From Xenopus tropicalis (taxonomy: Eukaryota > Chordata > Amphibia > Anura > Pipidae), in contig NC_030677.2 of the NCBI RefSeq assembly GCF_000004195.4, positions 177,680,019-177,744,018 on the forward strand: a stretch of DNA of 64,000 bases. The letters run 5' to 3'. Position numbers and translations under genes: made by a program. This document shows positions 1-12,218 of the stretch, piece by piece (the stretch's first letter is position 1; each line of letters opens with the position of its first letter). The notes under the pieces were generated by a model. The model did no database searches. It saw only the letters and a program-made list of their open reading frames with translations, and was not told the DNA's origin.

Positions 1-439
1 TTGATCCACCTCCCAGAGTGACATCACTTTTGGTCCCCAGTGATGGCTGTGGATCAGACTAAAGTTAAAGTTAACCCCTTTTACAAATATAAATAAGTGC
101 AAGTTTCAAAGTTTAAAGTTAACCCCTTGCAGATAGCATTGGGTAGCGTGTCTGGGAAAGGGGCAAAGCGAGTAGGCAGGTCCAGGTCAGGTTGCAGATC
201 TGGGTTGGGCACAGTTGTACCTGTCTTGAATCATGCAGGACACTACCACTGGTGTGTGGCTGGACAGCTTTGCTCCACATTATGTAAAGACCAGTTCATC
301 AAACTGTATGTATAAAGTCTTTAAAACAAGACCAGGTGGCACACAATACATCAAAGTGTGTGTGTTCAATCCAGCAATGACCTTTTCAGCATAAAATGTC
401 CAGCAACGTTTCAGGCATACAGTGTACCCTTTATCAAGC
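1..439. other. upstream stretch, nothing recognised
   Basis: No supported gene or known repeat end. A short motif, AAAGTTAACCCCTT, occurs twice near 60-130. The small open frames here have no coding features. Confidence 0.5.
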
Positions 440-1383
440 TTAAAGGGGTTGTTCACCTTAAAGTGGACCTGTCACCCAGACATAAAAAGCTGTATAATAA
501 AAGCCCTTTTCAAATTAAACATCAAACTCAAATTCATTTTTTCATTACCACATCCATACCTATTATAAAAGCATTTAAAAATCCCAGCTGTCAATCATAT
601 ATTGCCTGCCCCTCCTCTATGCCTTAGGCATAGAGGTGGGGCAGACAGTTACTTTCACTTTCAATTCAGAACTTTTTAGATGTTGCTGCACTCCTCACAT
701 CCCCCCTCCCTCCTCACCATGTCATTTTGTAACCAGTGCATGGATATGGGCATCAGATCCCCCCATACTGGCACAGAAACAAGATTTTGGCAGGATGCAA
801 TGCCTGCTTTGATAACAGCGTCCACAAAATGGCACCTGTCTGCTTGCTGCAATTGTGAATTCCAAGGCTGAAGAAAATAAGATTCAAATAATTTATACAG
901 TGTAAGTAAAGTTTATTTTGCTTGACAAACACAATAGAAAACAATTTGGAATTATTTCTTAAGGTGACGGGCCCCCTTTAAAATTACATTTTTATATGAT
1001 ATAAACATTGCTATTCTGAGACAATTAGCAGCTGGTTTTCACTTTTTATTTTTTGTAGTTTTTCAGTTATTTAGCTTTTTGTTTAGCAGCTCTCCAGTTT
1101 GGAATTTCATCAGCTATCTGGTTACTAGGGTCTTTTTTTTACCTTAGCAACCAGGCAGTGGTGTGAACGAAAGACTGGAATATGAATATAAGGAATAAAA
1201 CGTAACAATAAAAATAAAATGATCAGTGATCCCCATGTAAAAGATGAAAACATGAAGGCAAATAAATCAATAACTAAAATAAATTATGAATTTGCAAAGT
1301 TGCTAGGAATGGTACATTCTATAACATACTAAAAGTAATACTAAATCTTATACTAAAATCTTATAGGTGAACCACCCCTTTAA
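440..1383. repeat. T2-like MITE split by a second MITE
   Basis: The left end TTAAAGGGGTTGTTCACC at 440 and the right end GGTGAACCACCCCTTTAA ending at 1383 are inverted and bounded by TTAA, as in the Xenopus T2 family. The interior after 982 carries the usual body of this repeat (CAGCTCTCCAGTTTGGAATT). A separate element sits in its left end at 458-981. Confidence 0.8.
458..981. mobile_element. TTAA-flanked MITE nested in a T2-like MITE
   Basis: Starts TTAAAGTGGACCTGTCACC and ends GGTGACGGGCCCCCTTTAA, an imperfect terminal inverted repeat with TTAA at both ends. It contains a small hairpin, CCTCTATGCC/GGCATAGAGG, near 615-640. Confidence 0.75.
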
Positions 1384-1714
1384 AAAAATGCTATAGGCTT
1401 GTTCCAGGAATTTAAAAAGGCTAGTACAGGAAGTGACAACATCATGATATCTAGGTAATAGATATACAACATATAATTATGTGATTAACTATACTTCCTA
1501 TTACATCAAAAAATCTCAAGCACAAAGACAACTGAAATACTCATAAATACATGTGATCCATATAAACACCTTGATGTGAAAGTCCCATGTGTTCTGAACA
1601 TGGCAATATGGAAATTGTATAGTTTGATAGAGATTTCTGATTTGTGTAGGGCAAACACTCCTAGCAATCCATTGCCAAATTTTCAAGTTTTAGAAAAAAA
1701 AAAAGTTTGACAAA

Positions 1715-1812
1715 GCTCCTCTGGGGCAGAGACTAATGTGAATGATGTACAGTATAATCTCTGTAGAGCACTGTGGAATATGTTGAATCTATATAAATAA
1801 AGGATAATAATA
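1715..1812 (+). repeat. LINE 3' tail fragment (CR1/L2-like)
   Basis: Contains the pattern GGGGCAGAGACTAATGTGAA, then GAGCACTGTGGAATATGTTG and TATATAAATAAAGGATAATA, typical of the 3' end of vertebrate CR1/L2-type LINEs. Confidence 0.55.
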
Positions 1813-1817
1813 AATAT

Positions 1818-2225
1818 TACAAACTACCCAACTGCAATGCTTTTCTCAATTTATATACATTTTTGTACATTTTGGAAAATCACTTATTTTACATTTTACA
1901 TGTTATAAGGTACCACCATAATAAAACACCTTAAATATTAGTGGGGTCTGCTGAACTGCAATGTGCATAGCCACATCTTTTTGGAAAGTACATATTTTCC
2001 CAAATCCATAATGGGTGAATACCATATGTCTTTTTATTCCAAACTACCAAATCGCAAAGCTTTCCTACGTAGCTGTTTTGATGAAATGTCTTAAAATTGC
2101 TTCAAAGCTTCCATATTATGGCATTTTATCTCCCAGATACCATTAGCTACCACCATAAAACATCCTAAATATGAATGCCAGGGGTCTACAGGGTAGCTTG
2201 ATGCCCAGCATACATAGGTTTACCC
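1818..2225. repeat. two diverged tandem copies of a ~220-bp unit
   Basis: ACAAACTACCCAACTGCAATG with TACCACCATAATAAAACACC in the first half recurs as CCAAACTACCAAATCGCAAAG with TACCACCATAAAACATCC in the second half, in the same order and spacing. The family is not recognised with certainty. Confidence 0.5.
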
Positions 2226-2541
2226 TAGTATGGGGCCTGCAAAGATTGTAAAGACACAGTTAGGTCCATAAATATTTGGACAGAGACAACTTTTTTCTAT
2301 TTTTGGTTCTGTACATTACCACAATAATTTTTAAAGGAAACAACTCAGATGCAGCTGAAGTGCAGACTTGGGGTGAACAAAACGACTGCATAAAAATGTG
2401 AGGCCACTAAAGCATTTTTTTTAACACAATCCCTTCATTTCAAGGGCTCAAAAGTAATTGGACAATTGACTCAAAGGCTATTTCATGGGCAGGTGTTGGC
2501 AAGTCCGTCATTAAGTCATTATCAATTAAGCAGATAAAAGG

Positions 2542-2879
2542 TCTGGAGTTGATTTAGGGCTCTGGCACACAGGGGAGATCCCTGTTTGCGGGCGACTAAT
2601 CTCCCCGAGTTGCCTACCCCTGCCATCCCACCGGCGAACATGTAAGTCGCCGGCGGGATGGCAGACACGGCGGCGCGATTTCGCGCAAATCGCCGAAAAA
2701 GACTCGCAACTCTTTTTCGGCGATTTTGGGAAATCGCGCTGCCGCGTGTGCCATCCCGCCGGCGACTTACATGTTCGCCGGCGGGATGGCGAGTCATGGC
2801 AACTCGGGGAGATTAGTCGCCCGCGAACAGGGAGTTTTGTCGCGGGCGACTAATCTCCCCCGTGTGCCAGAGCCCTTGC
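2542..2879. mobile_element. GC-rich palindromic MITE nested in the Tc1-like element
   Basis: Begins AGGGCTCTGGCACAC and ends GTGTGCCAGAGCCCT. The interior folds on itself: CCGGCGAACATGTAAGTCGCC in the left arm returns as GGCGACTTACATGTTCGCCGG in the right. It interrupts the transposon between its left terminal repeat and the transposase. High CpG content is intact, suggesting youth. Confidence 0.8.
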
Positions 2880-2909
2880 ATGTGGAAGATTTTGCTGTGA
2901 ACAGACAAC

Positions 2910-3846
2910 ATGCGGTCAAAAGAGCTCTCTATGCAGGTGAAAGAAGCCATCCTTAAGCTGCGAAAACAGAAAAAACCCATCAGAGAAATTGCTGCAATAT
3001 TAGGAGTGGCAACATCCTGAGAAAGAAAGCAAGCACTGGTGAACTCAGCAACGCAAAAAGACCTGGACGTCCACAGAAAACAGTGGTGGATGATTGTAGA
3101 AACCCCTTTACTACCGGCAACCAAGTGAACAACACTACCCAGGGGGTAGTAAATACAGAGGGTGCACTGCAAGGCGCAAGCCTCTCATAAGCCTCAAGAA
3201 TAGAAAGGCTAGATTGGACTTTGCTAAAGAACATCTAAAAAAGCCAGCACAGTTCTGGAAAAACATTCTTTGGACAGATTAAACCAAGATCAACCCATAC
3301 CAGAATGATGGCAAGAAAAAAGTATGGAGAAGGCGTGGAACAGCTCATTATCCAAAGCAAACCACATCATCTGTAAAACACAGTGGAGGCAGTGTGATGC
3401 CTTGGGCGTGCATGGCTGCCAGTGGCACTGGGACACTTGTGTTTATTGATGATGTAACACAGGACAGAAGCAGCCGAATAAATTTTGAGGTGTTCAGAGA
3501 CATACTGTCTGCTCAAATCCAGCTAAATGCAGTCAAATTGATTGATACAGGTGGACAATGACCCAAAACACACAGCCAAAGCAACTCAGGAGTTTATTAA
3601 AGCAAAGAAGTAGAAATTCTTGAATGACCAAGTCAGTCACCTGATCTTAACCCAATTGAGCATGCATTTCACTTGTTGAAGACTAAACTTTTGCACAGAA
3701 AGGCCCACAAACAAACAGAAACTGAAAGCCGCTGCAGTAAAGGCCTGGCAGAGCATTAAAAAGGAGGAAACCCAGCATCTGGTGATGTCCATGAGTTCAA
3801 GACTTCAGGCTGTCATTGCCAGCAAAGGGTTTTCAACCAAGCATTA
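2910..3846 (+). pseudogene. Tc1-like transposase pseudogene
   Basis: ATG at 2910 opens MRSKELSMQVKEAILKLRKQ, then KKPIREIAAILGVATS, the paired-like helix-turn-helix of Tc1 transposases, followed at once by a stop or frameshift (TGA near 3018). Shifted frames continue (TGELSNAKRPGRPQKT) and the C-terminus SRLQAVIASKGFSTKH ends with TAG at 3844-3846. Several stops mean it cannot make active enzyme. A full Tc1 transposase is about 340 residues, close to this span. Confidence 0.85.
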
Positions 3847-4032
3847 GAAATGAACATTTTATTTCCAGTTTGTCCAATTACTTTTGGGCCCCTGAAATGA
3901 AGGGATTGTGTTAAAAAAAAAATGCTTTAGTGGCCTCACATTTTTATGCAGTCGTTTTGTTCACCCCACTGAATTAAAGCTGAAAGTCTGCACTTCAACT
4001 GCATCTGAGTTGTTTCATTTAAAATTCATTGA

Positions 4033-4541
4033 CCACGTCCAGTTTTTGTAACCACACCTGATGAACACCACTCCCACTATACAAAATTTGTGAAGTGTAA
4101 AGGTTATGTAAAGTTTGAACACATTTCTGGGGTTTTTGAGGTCTTGTTTTATGTGTACAGTTTTGTTAATAAAGCTGAAATTGCCCTTTAAGATGCAAGT
4201 TTCTGTTCCCCCCAAGAGATCTTATTTGTTACAATTGTATATGACAGCAGGTGTTGAGTATTCTGGGCTCTCTGCCAAAAGCCCACTTATCTAATTAAGT
4301 TTGAGAAACTTTGTATCAGTACAGGAGATCAAAGGGAAATCAGGACTGGCCAATGAAAATTGGGACAGTTGGGAGGAATGATTGTGCATACTAATTTCAT
4401 GAATTGCATTTCAGTTACTTCAAATACTTACTGCCTATTTTATGTGTGGTAAAAGCTGCAAAAAAGAATGCTGACCTGTGACCCCTGAAATGTATTTAGG
4501 AAGAATGTTCTATAGGGGCCTTTGTGCAAGTAGAATGCACT
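4033..4541. other. no recognised feature
   Basis: AT-rich sequence between the Tc1 relic and the next MITE. The short open frames show nothing recognisable. Confidence 0.4.
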
Positions 4542-4956
4542 TTAAATGAGAAGGAAAGGCATTTTGGCATTTTACTGCCAATAGATTAGCCACATTAGTG
4601 CAAGCTAGAATGCTATATTTATTCTGCAGAAAGCTTTACCATGCCTGAGTAAACAGCCAAAAAGCTCCCTCTGTTTGCTGCCATTTTAGCTTGGTTTCAG
4701 TAGCTTCCCTGCTGCAGCTCTAGCTGCTGGTAGCTCAGAGGGCAGGGGTAGTGGATTCTTATGAATTCTTATGGGGGGGGGGGGCAGGAGAGAGGAGAGA
4801 ACTGCTCAGACTGGGCCCAGGAATGAAGGATTTTTCTGAGAGGAAGTCTGACACAGAAAAACATGTTTACACAAAATAAGGCAAGAAATCCTGTGTTTCT
4901 TTTGGTTGACCTTTCTGGTAAAGCTTACTTAGTTTTTACCTTTCCTTCTCCTTTAA
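4542..4956. mobile_element. T2-like MITE of the TTAAAGGAGAAGGAAAG type
   Basis: Left end TTAAATGAGAAGGAAAGGCA and right end ACCTTTCCTTCTCCTTTAA are inverted and TTAA-bounded. The body (GCAAGCTAGAATGCTATATT, TTTACCATGCCTGAGTAAAC) recurs at 20865, 33729 and 51637. Confidence 0.8.
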
Positions 4957-6533
4957 CAGCAGTTTTAGTCACTGGTGAAGTGTATTACACAAATTATAAA
5001 GATTTAAATAAAATATAATATAGATCCTTAGATTTCCTTAGCAGTTAGTTCCTTTTCCTGCAAGCTTGTAACAGTTACATGGTTTGCAGTTCAAAAGGTC
5101 CTCTGCTCAAAATCAATTTTTGCCTAATGAAAGAAAATGTAATAGTAAACAGCTTTCAAACAAACAGTAAAACTCCTGATTTCTAAAACAAAGTAGAAGA
5201 TGCTAATGATTTACAGAGCAGAAGAACAAATTTTTGCTTCACTGTTTGCAGAGTGCTAAACAAATATTCTAAATTTTGTATTTATTGTATATATTGGAAA
5301 GCTGCTTAGAATTATATTTTCTATCATCATGCGAAAAACAGTTTTTGGTTGGAGATCCAAAACACTTTCAATCAATTTTTCAGTTTGTAATTGCTTTCTC
5401 TTTTTAATTTTTTACCATTTTACTAAAATTAAAGTTTAACTTTAATATTCCTTTTTCTATAGTTTCAGTTTTGGCAAACTCAGTACTCTGGTTGATTTTT
5501 CCCATCAGCATCTGTGGAATGTTAGCTGTTATTGTATCTATTATATACAGTTGACTTTAATAAAACTAAGAAGACATGAGACGGTGAAAAATGAAATGTT
5601 AGAGTTCAATATTACAAAAATCAAGAAAGCTTAAAATAGTCTTTATTTCTGGTATACGATCTGAGTGAGCAGTGTAACTGCTGAATAGTTCAAAGTGACC
5701 TCATGTAGGCTAAAACAAATCCAAATTTTGATCCAGTTGTTTTTAAGAAAAACAATCAGATATTGGTTGGGCAGGTAAATTGAGTGGCACCATAAACGGG
5801 TTGATAAGCCTCCAAAATGGTCTGGAAAGACCATGTCGGCAGCTTTTATGTATGGCTGTCTTAATTCTGCACTAAAAATTAAATTTCTTGGTTAGGTCAA
5901 GCTGTGTGTCCGCACTCAAAACCAATATAACAAGCAGGTGCTGAAGACTAAATAAGTACTTCCTGTCACTTTCTGATCCCTTAGAACTTCAGAGGAGCTG
6001 CCTCTGATAATGAGTTGCTCAAAGGCTGTTGCTTAGAAAAGGGCGGGGTTTGTTTGTTTAAATATAGATAGGGAGCTCTAAATAAATTGCTTCAATGAAA
6101 AAATAGTATAGTATACCTATGCTCCAACTAAAGGTAAAGTTTTTTTTTAAAAAAAATCACCCGTAGCACTTATTTCTGTTAGAACCCTAAATGCTGATCA
6201 CACCCACGCAAGTCACTGAATAAAACATTTCTGGGTTACTGGATGCATTCCTTCCATTAAAAACAATTGACTTCTGCATCAGTGTAATTGTTGTTGTAAT
6301 TGTTTTTTTTTTTTTTTAATTATTTAGATACCTCTCCTATGCATATTCCATATTCTGACTTCCTAACTACAGACAAGTTGCTAGGGTAATGAAGCCTTAG
6401 CAACCAGACATCAGTTACAATTCTTAGCCTGCAGAAGGAGAAAGCAAATAATAAAAAAAAACATAAATAAGAAAAACATTGCCTGAAAAACTATAAATGA
6501 AAAAAAATTGCCTGAATATTTTTATCTATGTTA
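4957..6533. other. upstream AT-rich DNA with one repeat fragment
   Basis: No gene seen. About 5761-5862 resembles the repeat with TGGCCATACATGGGC-type ends (GGTCTGGAAAGACCATGTCG and GCAGCTTTTATGTATGGCTG) also present at 11085, 16157 and 27543. The rest is unassigned. Confidence 0.45.
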
Positions 6534-6826
6534 TAGAGGTATGGGACCCATTATCCAGAATGCTTGGGACCTAGGGTTTTCCGGATAAGGGGTCTTTCTG
6601 TAATTCGGATCTCCTACCTTAAGTCTGTTAATAAAAGTATTTTAAACAGTAATTAAACCCAATAGGATTGTTTTGGCTCCAATAAGGATTAATTATTTGT
6701 TAGTTGGAATCAAGTACAAGGTACTGTTTTATTATTTGATTAAAATTGAGTCTATGGGAGATGGCCTTTCCATAATTCAGAACTTTCTGGATAATGGGTT
6801 ACCTGATAAGGGGTCCGATACCTGTA
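6534..6826. mobile_element. abundant Xenopus MITE (GGTATGGGACCC type)
   Basis: Left end TAGAGGTATGGGACCCATTA and right end GGGGTCCGATACCTGTA. The interior AGTTGGAATCAAGTACAAGG and AAAATTGAGTCTATGGGAGA is shared with copies at 11792, 19558 and 45869. Confidence 0.85.
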
Positions 6827-7407
6827 CTAACAATCAAGTTGCAAAAAGCACATTGCTTGCATTATCACTATTATGCATGAATCTCTGTAAATGCTTACCT
6901 GAGCACAGCAGAGAGAAAGCAGCTAAAGAGTTAAGATCTTCCGATTTATAAGCAGCCTAATGTATTTTGAGTGACATGTGCAAGCTTTAAATAAAGCACT
7001 AATTATTCAACTACTGTCAAGTTCATCAGAAAAATCAATTACTTTTAAAGTGATTTATGTGAAACTGAACTGTGCTAGAAAGTTCACTTTGAAGACGACA
7101 TTGAATAGATGGGAAAAAAATTGCGACTAAAGCTCTTAACATCAGCCTTTAAAAGATGATATCTCATTCTCCCTCCTGCAGGGCTTAGTAGCAAGTATGT
7201 GTCTTCTTAAAATGTAGTATTTCAGCAAACATATCTACTGCTGCAAATTATTTATGTAATTCTAACATTTCTGTACCTGCGAAATGTCAACACCCAGCGC
7301 TAACAGTACTTATCTTCTGGGTTCCACTGATAGTTCCCTTCTGCAAAAACTGGACATAGCTAATGTACAGTATATTTCTCCAAGCTACAGGTTACTTGAT
7401 GACCTGA

Positions 7408-7645
7408 AACCCACAGGACGGGCGCGTTGAAATTTGGTTTGGTTTGGGTGTGGGCAAGACTGGGGTAGTACATTCCTCCTCTGCTCTGAAAAATATCCAG
7501 TCTTGAAACCAGAAAAGCGTTGTGGAAATAGTGCACAGAGCCGGAATATGTGGGTACATATTGGGTGCGGTTCCTACAATGGCAATATTTTGTGTCTTAG
7601 GGTTGGGTGGGGGTCAGGAAGGGGTTAAATTTTTACCTGACCTGG
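7408..7645. repeat. hAT-like MITE fragment (GTGCGGGT type)
   Basis: Rich in CCCACAGGACGGGCGCG and GGGTGTGGG motifs and resembles the CACTAGTGATGTGCGGGT repeats at 34845 and 38951. Ends are not clear. Confidence 0.45.
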
Positions 7646-7784
7646 TTCTGAAAGCACATTCACATAATACTGCCAACTTAATTTGCTAATGGATTTTGAA
7701 AAAATATATTTACCGTATTTTTAAATGTATTGTTGCCCAGTTTAAAAACAGGAACAGTAACATAATAAATGTAAGTGTTTAAAG

Positions 7785-7985
7785 TAATTAAGATTGTAAA
7801 CTTGACAGGGCAAGGACCTCCATCCTCTTGTCTTTTTAACACTTAGTACTTAATATTTAATGTAACTGTACGTTGTATTTATTATGTTGTATTGACATCT
7901 GTTTTTTCTATTAATTTATTGTTCTGCTGTATAGTTTTGTACTTATATGTAGCACTATATTAATAAAAATAAAAGTACATCAATT
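7785..7985 (+). repeat. LINE 3' tail fragment
   Basis: Contains AGATTGTAAACTTGACAGGG and CAAGGACCTCCATCC, then TGTAGCACTATATTAATAAA, the usual 3' UTR of Rex/CR1-type LINEs in frogs. Confidence 0.6.
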
Positions 7986-10900
7986 ATGAACTGCTGAAAC
8001 AGGTGTGTTTGCTTCAGAAACACTGCTATAGTTTATAGAAATCAGCTGCTGTGTAGCCATGGGGGCAGTTGTTTTAGTTAAAATTGGTCTAAATGGGGCA
8101 GGTTAAATAGCAGATAACAGATAAGTTCTGTAGCATAAAATCAGTTTAGTTCTTACACAAGAATTTACACCCCTTGCATTCTACAGAGCTTAACTGCTAT
8201 GTAACCTGTGCCTTGTTTCCTTTTTTTAGTCTGAATGGCTATCCCAATAGGTACACAGCAGCTTATTTTAATAAACTATAATAGTGTTTCTGCCATTTTT
8301 GGCAGTAAAGGGCAGCAGTAATTTACATTGAAATTACTTTAAAACACTTAATTTTTTTTGCGGTATTTATTTTATTTAAAATGTTTTTTCATGATGTGCT
8401 TCCTGTAAACTTAAAAGTGGATAAATGTGACCACCTCATATTTATAATGGATAGGAAACCAAATACCTGAACTGTTACTAGTCAATGAGAGTTCCTACAT
8501 ATGTATGCCTATAATGCTGTATTTTCATAAAAGTAATTTCCTCTATACCAAAGTATACCAGCATTAAACTGAAATTAAGAAAAAATAACTCTATTAGTAG
8601 TTCACTCTTTAAAAGGATTACATTTTTTAGCAGCCTTACCATTCTCACCAAACATAACAATATTTATTCAAATCATATCAGAAAAAAAACAAAATTTGCA
8701 TGGCAATACTGCAACTGTTCACATTATGCCGCAGAGTAGTTAAAGTCAACTTCGTATTGATTGGGTACAAAATAAAAGTGATGCAGGTATATTTTCTGTG
8801 AATCATTTAAATGTGCTAATCTTAATTTGAGTTGTTTCATTCTAGAGAAATTATTAGTTTTTTCCTGCACAATTACTATTGTAACTCTCCTAATCTAGCG
8901 AGTAAGTCTGCACTGTGGAAGCCCATATCAGCCACTTGGCAGCTTGAGTTAATATTAAAAAGCATACTTAACAGTGGAGATTGTCAAGTGTGGAAATAAT
9001 ATTTGTCCAGCTGGACAGCTTTCTTTTGTACTGCTAAATGAATGTTGAGATTCTGTCTTCCTGAAAGCTCCTGTGTCGGTAAAGTAATGTGGACTGTTTG
9101 TGGTTTGACAGGGATTATTAAAATCAGATGAAGTGAAAGAAAGCAAAAGGGAGAGAGCAAAATTGACATTGACACTCTTTATTATTTGCCGCCAGGATCA
9201 TGATGAGTATGTTGATATGATGCTTTCTAAATGTTAGATTTCCTGTTAAGATGTGTTAACCAGCAAGCTAAATCAAGGCATTCCATGGAAACACATTTTT
9301 ATTTCACTAACAAATCGAGAGTTATGAATGCATGCAATCTGGCTAAAGCAAAGAAACCGTCATGCTATCCTTGTGCACCTACCTTAAATAAAAATCCCAT
9401 ACAGCCATGAATGTGAGAAGTGCTGTTTAAGCCTAGCATACATGTAGTGCTATATATACATAGCTAGCACAGGAGACCATTGCCTATTTCTGCTAGTCTG
9501 TACAAATGTGGTGACTGCCATCAGAAATAAGGGCAACAAAAATCCACAGTGTCCATTTGTAGAATGCAAATGTAATTACCAGTTACTATTAGGACAGACT
9601 AGTCAAAAGCTTTATATTTTTAATATGCGCTCACATTCATTTTTATAATGTTTTATATTTTTCTTAAAAGGGATGTTAATACAAAAATAAAATGTTGCCT
9701 AATAAATGAATATGTGATGGCGGCCCGTTAGTAACCTTATTCTGCTATGCTTCTGGGCAAGAACTGTTGGACAGTGGACAAGAGAAGTACTATTGGGAGC
9801 TCCTGTTAAGATCTTAAATCTTATTTAGACAACACATATTATTCATTTCTGGCTACATAATAAACAACGTGCATATATCTCATTTAAAGACATTAAAAAA
9901 CAAATTACTGACAGCAACACTATATTTTGGCCTTTCATTTTAGATTCCATTATGTAGGTCAGAATTTGCTTTGTTATTAATGAGTATTTCTAAATGAAAT
10001 CTTGGGCTGCACCCAGCATCCCAACTCAAGACACTTTGTAGGCACAGAAATGGTTCACCAATGGGTGAAATCCCAAGGACTCTCTAGGGATCACTTATAA
10101 ATGTTGCCAAAAGTGCTGTCATGCTAAAATAAATGCATATGTTGCACTTATTGGTGCTAAATTGCTTGCATTCTCTACTCTGGATTTGTTACAGGTGGGA
10201 ATGTTTCCAGGTCTACCGTAGGTCTTTGCTGATCCTGTTTGGACTGCTATTAGCAATATTATTATTAACACATTTATAAAGTACCAACATATTCCCCTGT
10301 ACAATAAATGGGTGTATACTCTGGGCTTAACGGTTACACACAAAAATATAACCAAGTACCAAATGATGTTGTTCCATATTATGGAAAAAATACTTTATCT
10401 GGAATAGCTCAGGTCCCAAGCATTACAAAAAATAGATCCATACCTGTATACATATGAAATGTGTTCTTTATACTCTAGTTAAAAACCAGCTAAACCAGTA
10501 AAAATGTAATTATTTGTAATATTGTATGCCTTTTTTACATGCTGCTTGTGTCTCTAAGGAAATGTTTTTATATATTACATTTGTTTCCCTAAGGAAGAGA
10601 ACATCAAAGTCGTATGCTTCAAAGCACCAATGTTTAGCAAGGAATGGCAGTTTACAGCACTCTTTCACTGCTAACATTCCTCCCTTTGGGAGTTGTAAGT
10701 TGCAGCCAGTTGCCTCTCCAAATAGTAAAGCTGTGTTTTGTGGATATTGCCAGTTACATCTTTGCTTTACATTCTTATGTTTCTGCATGGAATCTTTGAC
10801 TACAAATTGGCAGCTGTCACAACAGTTCTTTTTGTATTATTGCTTGACAAAACTTGAGTAAAACTACAGACCCACATTCAATACATAAAGATCAGATTAT

Positions 10901-11084
10901 TCACATAAGGAGTTATGAACAAATGAGTGAAGAATGTACAGTCAAATATATTACATGTCAGGTTATAGGACAGTCTTTGAACATTGGGTTGGGTCCATCT
11001 GTAAAATCAGTGTGACTGACTGTAGACATTTTCTTTTTCTGGAGATGTGTTTCTAATAGTTATCTAAGAGTTAAGACTTAAGGT
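7986..11084. other. long upstream stretch without a supported gene
   Basis: I see no exon with good splice context. A LINE-tail fragment (AACACATTTATAAAGTACCA) lies near 10265 and a short piece of the GGTATGGGACCC MITE near 10378-10453. The opposed open frames at 10510-10861 show no recognised motif. Confidence 0.45.
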
Positions 11085-11285
11085 GGCCTTACAGAATTCT
11101 GATGGGAAAATCAAACCTGCCCAGTCAAGATCTGCTAAATTTTAGGCCAGATGTCAGTCAGGGGTGGCCCTACATGGGCTGATAAGTTGCCAAATTGGTC
11201 TGAAAGACCTGAATCGGCAGCTGAAATCTTTCCATGTATGGGCACCTTTGGGCTCCTGATATCCAGCCTGCTTTGCTGCTTTACC
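11085..11285. repeat. MITE with TGGCC-TACATGGGC ends
   Basis: AAGGTGGCCTTACAGAATTC, GGGGTGGCCCTACATGGGCT and AATCGGCAGCTGAAATC are shared with repeats at 16157 and 27543. Confidence 0.55.
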
Positions 11286-11791
11286 GAGTATGCCACATAG
11301 TGCTGCTTATAAATCTTGACATGCTGCATAATGATCTTTGCTCTGGCCTAGAATGTTGTATGCTTTAATTTAAGATGTCCCTACAACTCTCAGTTCTTAA
11401 GTACATAAAGATTGCATAGTGACATGATAAAATTGTACTGTACTGTCATAATAGATGGGTAGAAATAAACTTAAAATCCTCTCTGTTAATATTGTCATAC
11501 AGATCCATTGGCAAATAAGAAATATAAACGTGTGTGTTGATTAGGCCAGCAGTTAACATATTTGTAATTTACTAAATAAAGACACAACTCCATCAAGTCC
11601 AAATAAAACTAGAGGAAGTTGAAAACCCCATTTAAAGGCTCTCCATTTTGCCTTAGAGGGGAAACAAATTCCTTACTGACTCCAAGAGGGCAATCAGACC
11701 AATCACTGGATAAACTTTGTGCTAAAAGCTAATTTCAGTAACCCTAGGCAGATATAGTAATGTTTACATTTTTTTTCATTAAAAAAACATG

Positions 11792-12123
11792 TACAGGTAT
11801 AGGACCCGTTATCCAGAATGCTTGGGACCAAGGCTATTCCGGATAAGGGGTCTTTCCGTAATTTGGATCTCTATACCTTAAGTCTACTAAAAAATCTATA
11901 AAACATTAATTAAACCCAGTAGCATTGTTTTGCATCTAATAAGGGGTAATTATATCTTAGTTGGGATCAAGTACAAGGTACTATTTTATTATTACAGAGA
12001 AAAAGGAAATCCGTTGTAAAATTCTGAATTATTTGATTAAAATGGAGTCCATGGGAGAAGGGCTTTCCGTAATTCGGAGCTTTCTGGATAACGGGTTTCC
12101 AGATAAGGGATCCCATGCCTGTA
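11792..12123. mobile_element. abundant Xenopus MITE (GGTATAGGACCC type)
   Basis: TACAGGTATAGGACCCGTTA at the left and GGGATCCCATGCCTGTA at the right form the terminal inverted repeat. The full-length interior is present. Confidence 0.88.
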
Positions 12124-12218
12124 ATTGAATAATGATTTTGGCAACTAAAAGCCTGTGAGGTCATGGTTGAGTTAATGAGAGCTGCCCTAGGCAACATTTT
12201 AACTATTTAAGTAAATAC

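Larger units (their letters stand above)
2257..4032 (+). mobile_element. broken Tc1/mariner-like transposon
   Basis: The left end is CAGTTAGGTCCATAAATATT followed by about 200 bases that return inverted at about 3865-4030 (AAAATGCTTTAGTGGCCTCA and TTTTTATGCAGTCGTTTTGT). The right repeat stops near 4032, so the outermost ~70 bases of the right end are missing. Between them lie a palindromic MITE (2542-2879) and a degenerate transposase. Confidence 0.85.

Noticed and set aside
2600..2850. GC- and CpG-rich patch as a promoter CpG island
   Set aside because: It is entirely the palindromic MITE nested in a Tc1 element.
10510..10861. Opposed open frames of 92 and 111 codons
   Set aside because: No recognised motif, splice support or codon pattern; one is likely the shadow of the other.
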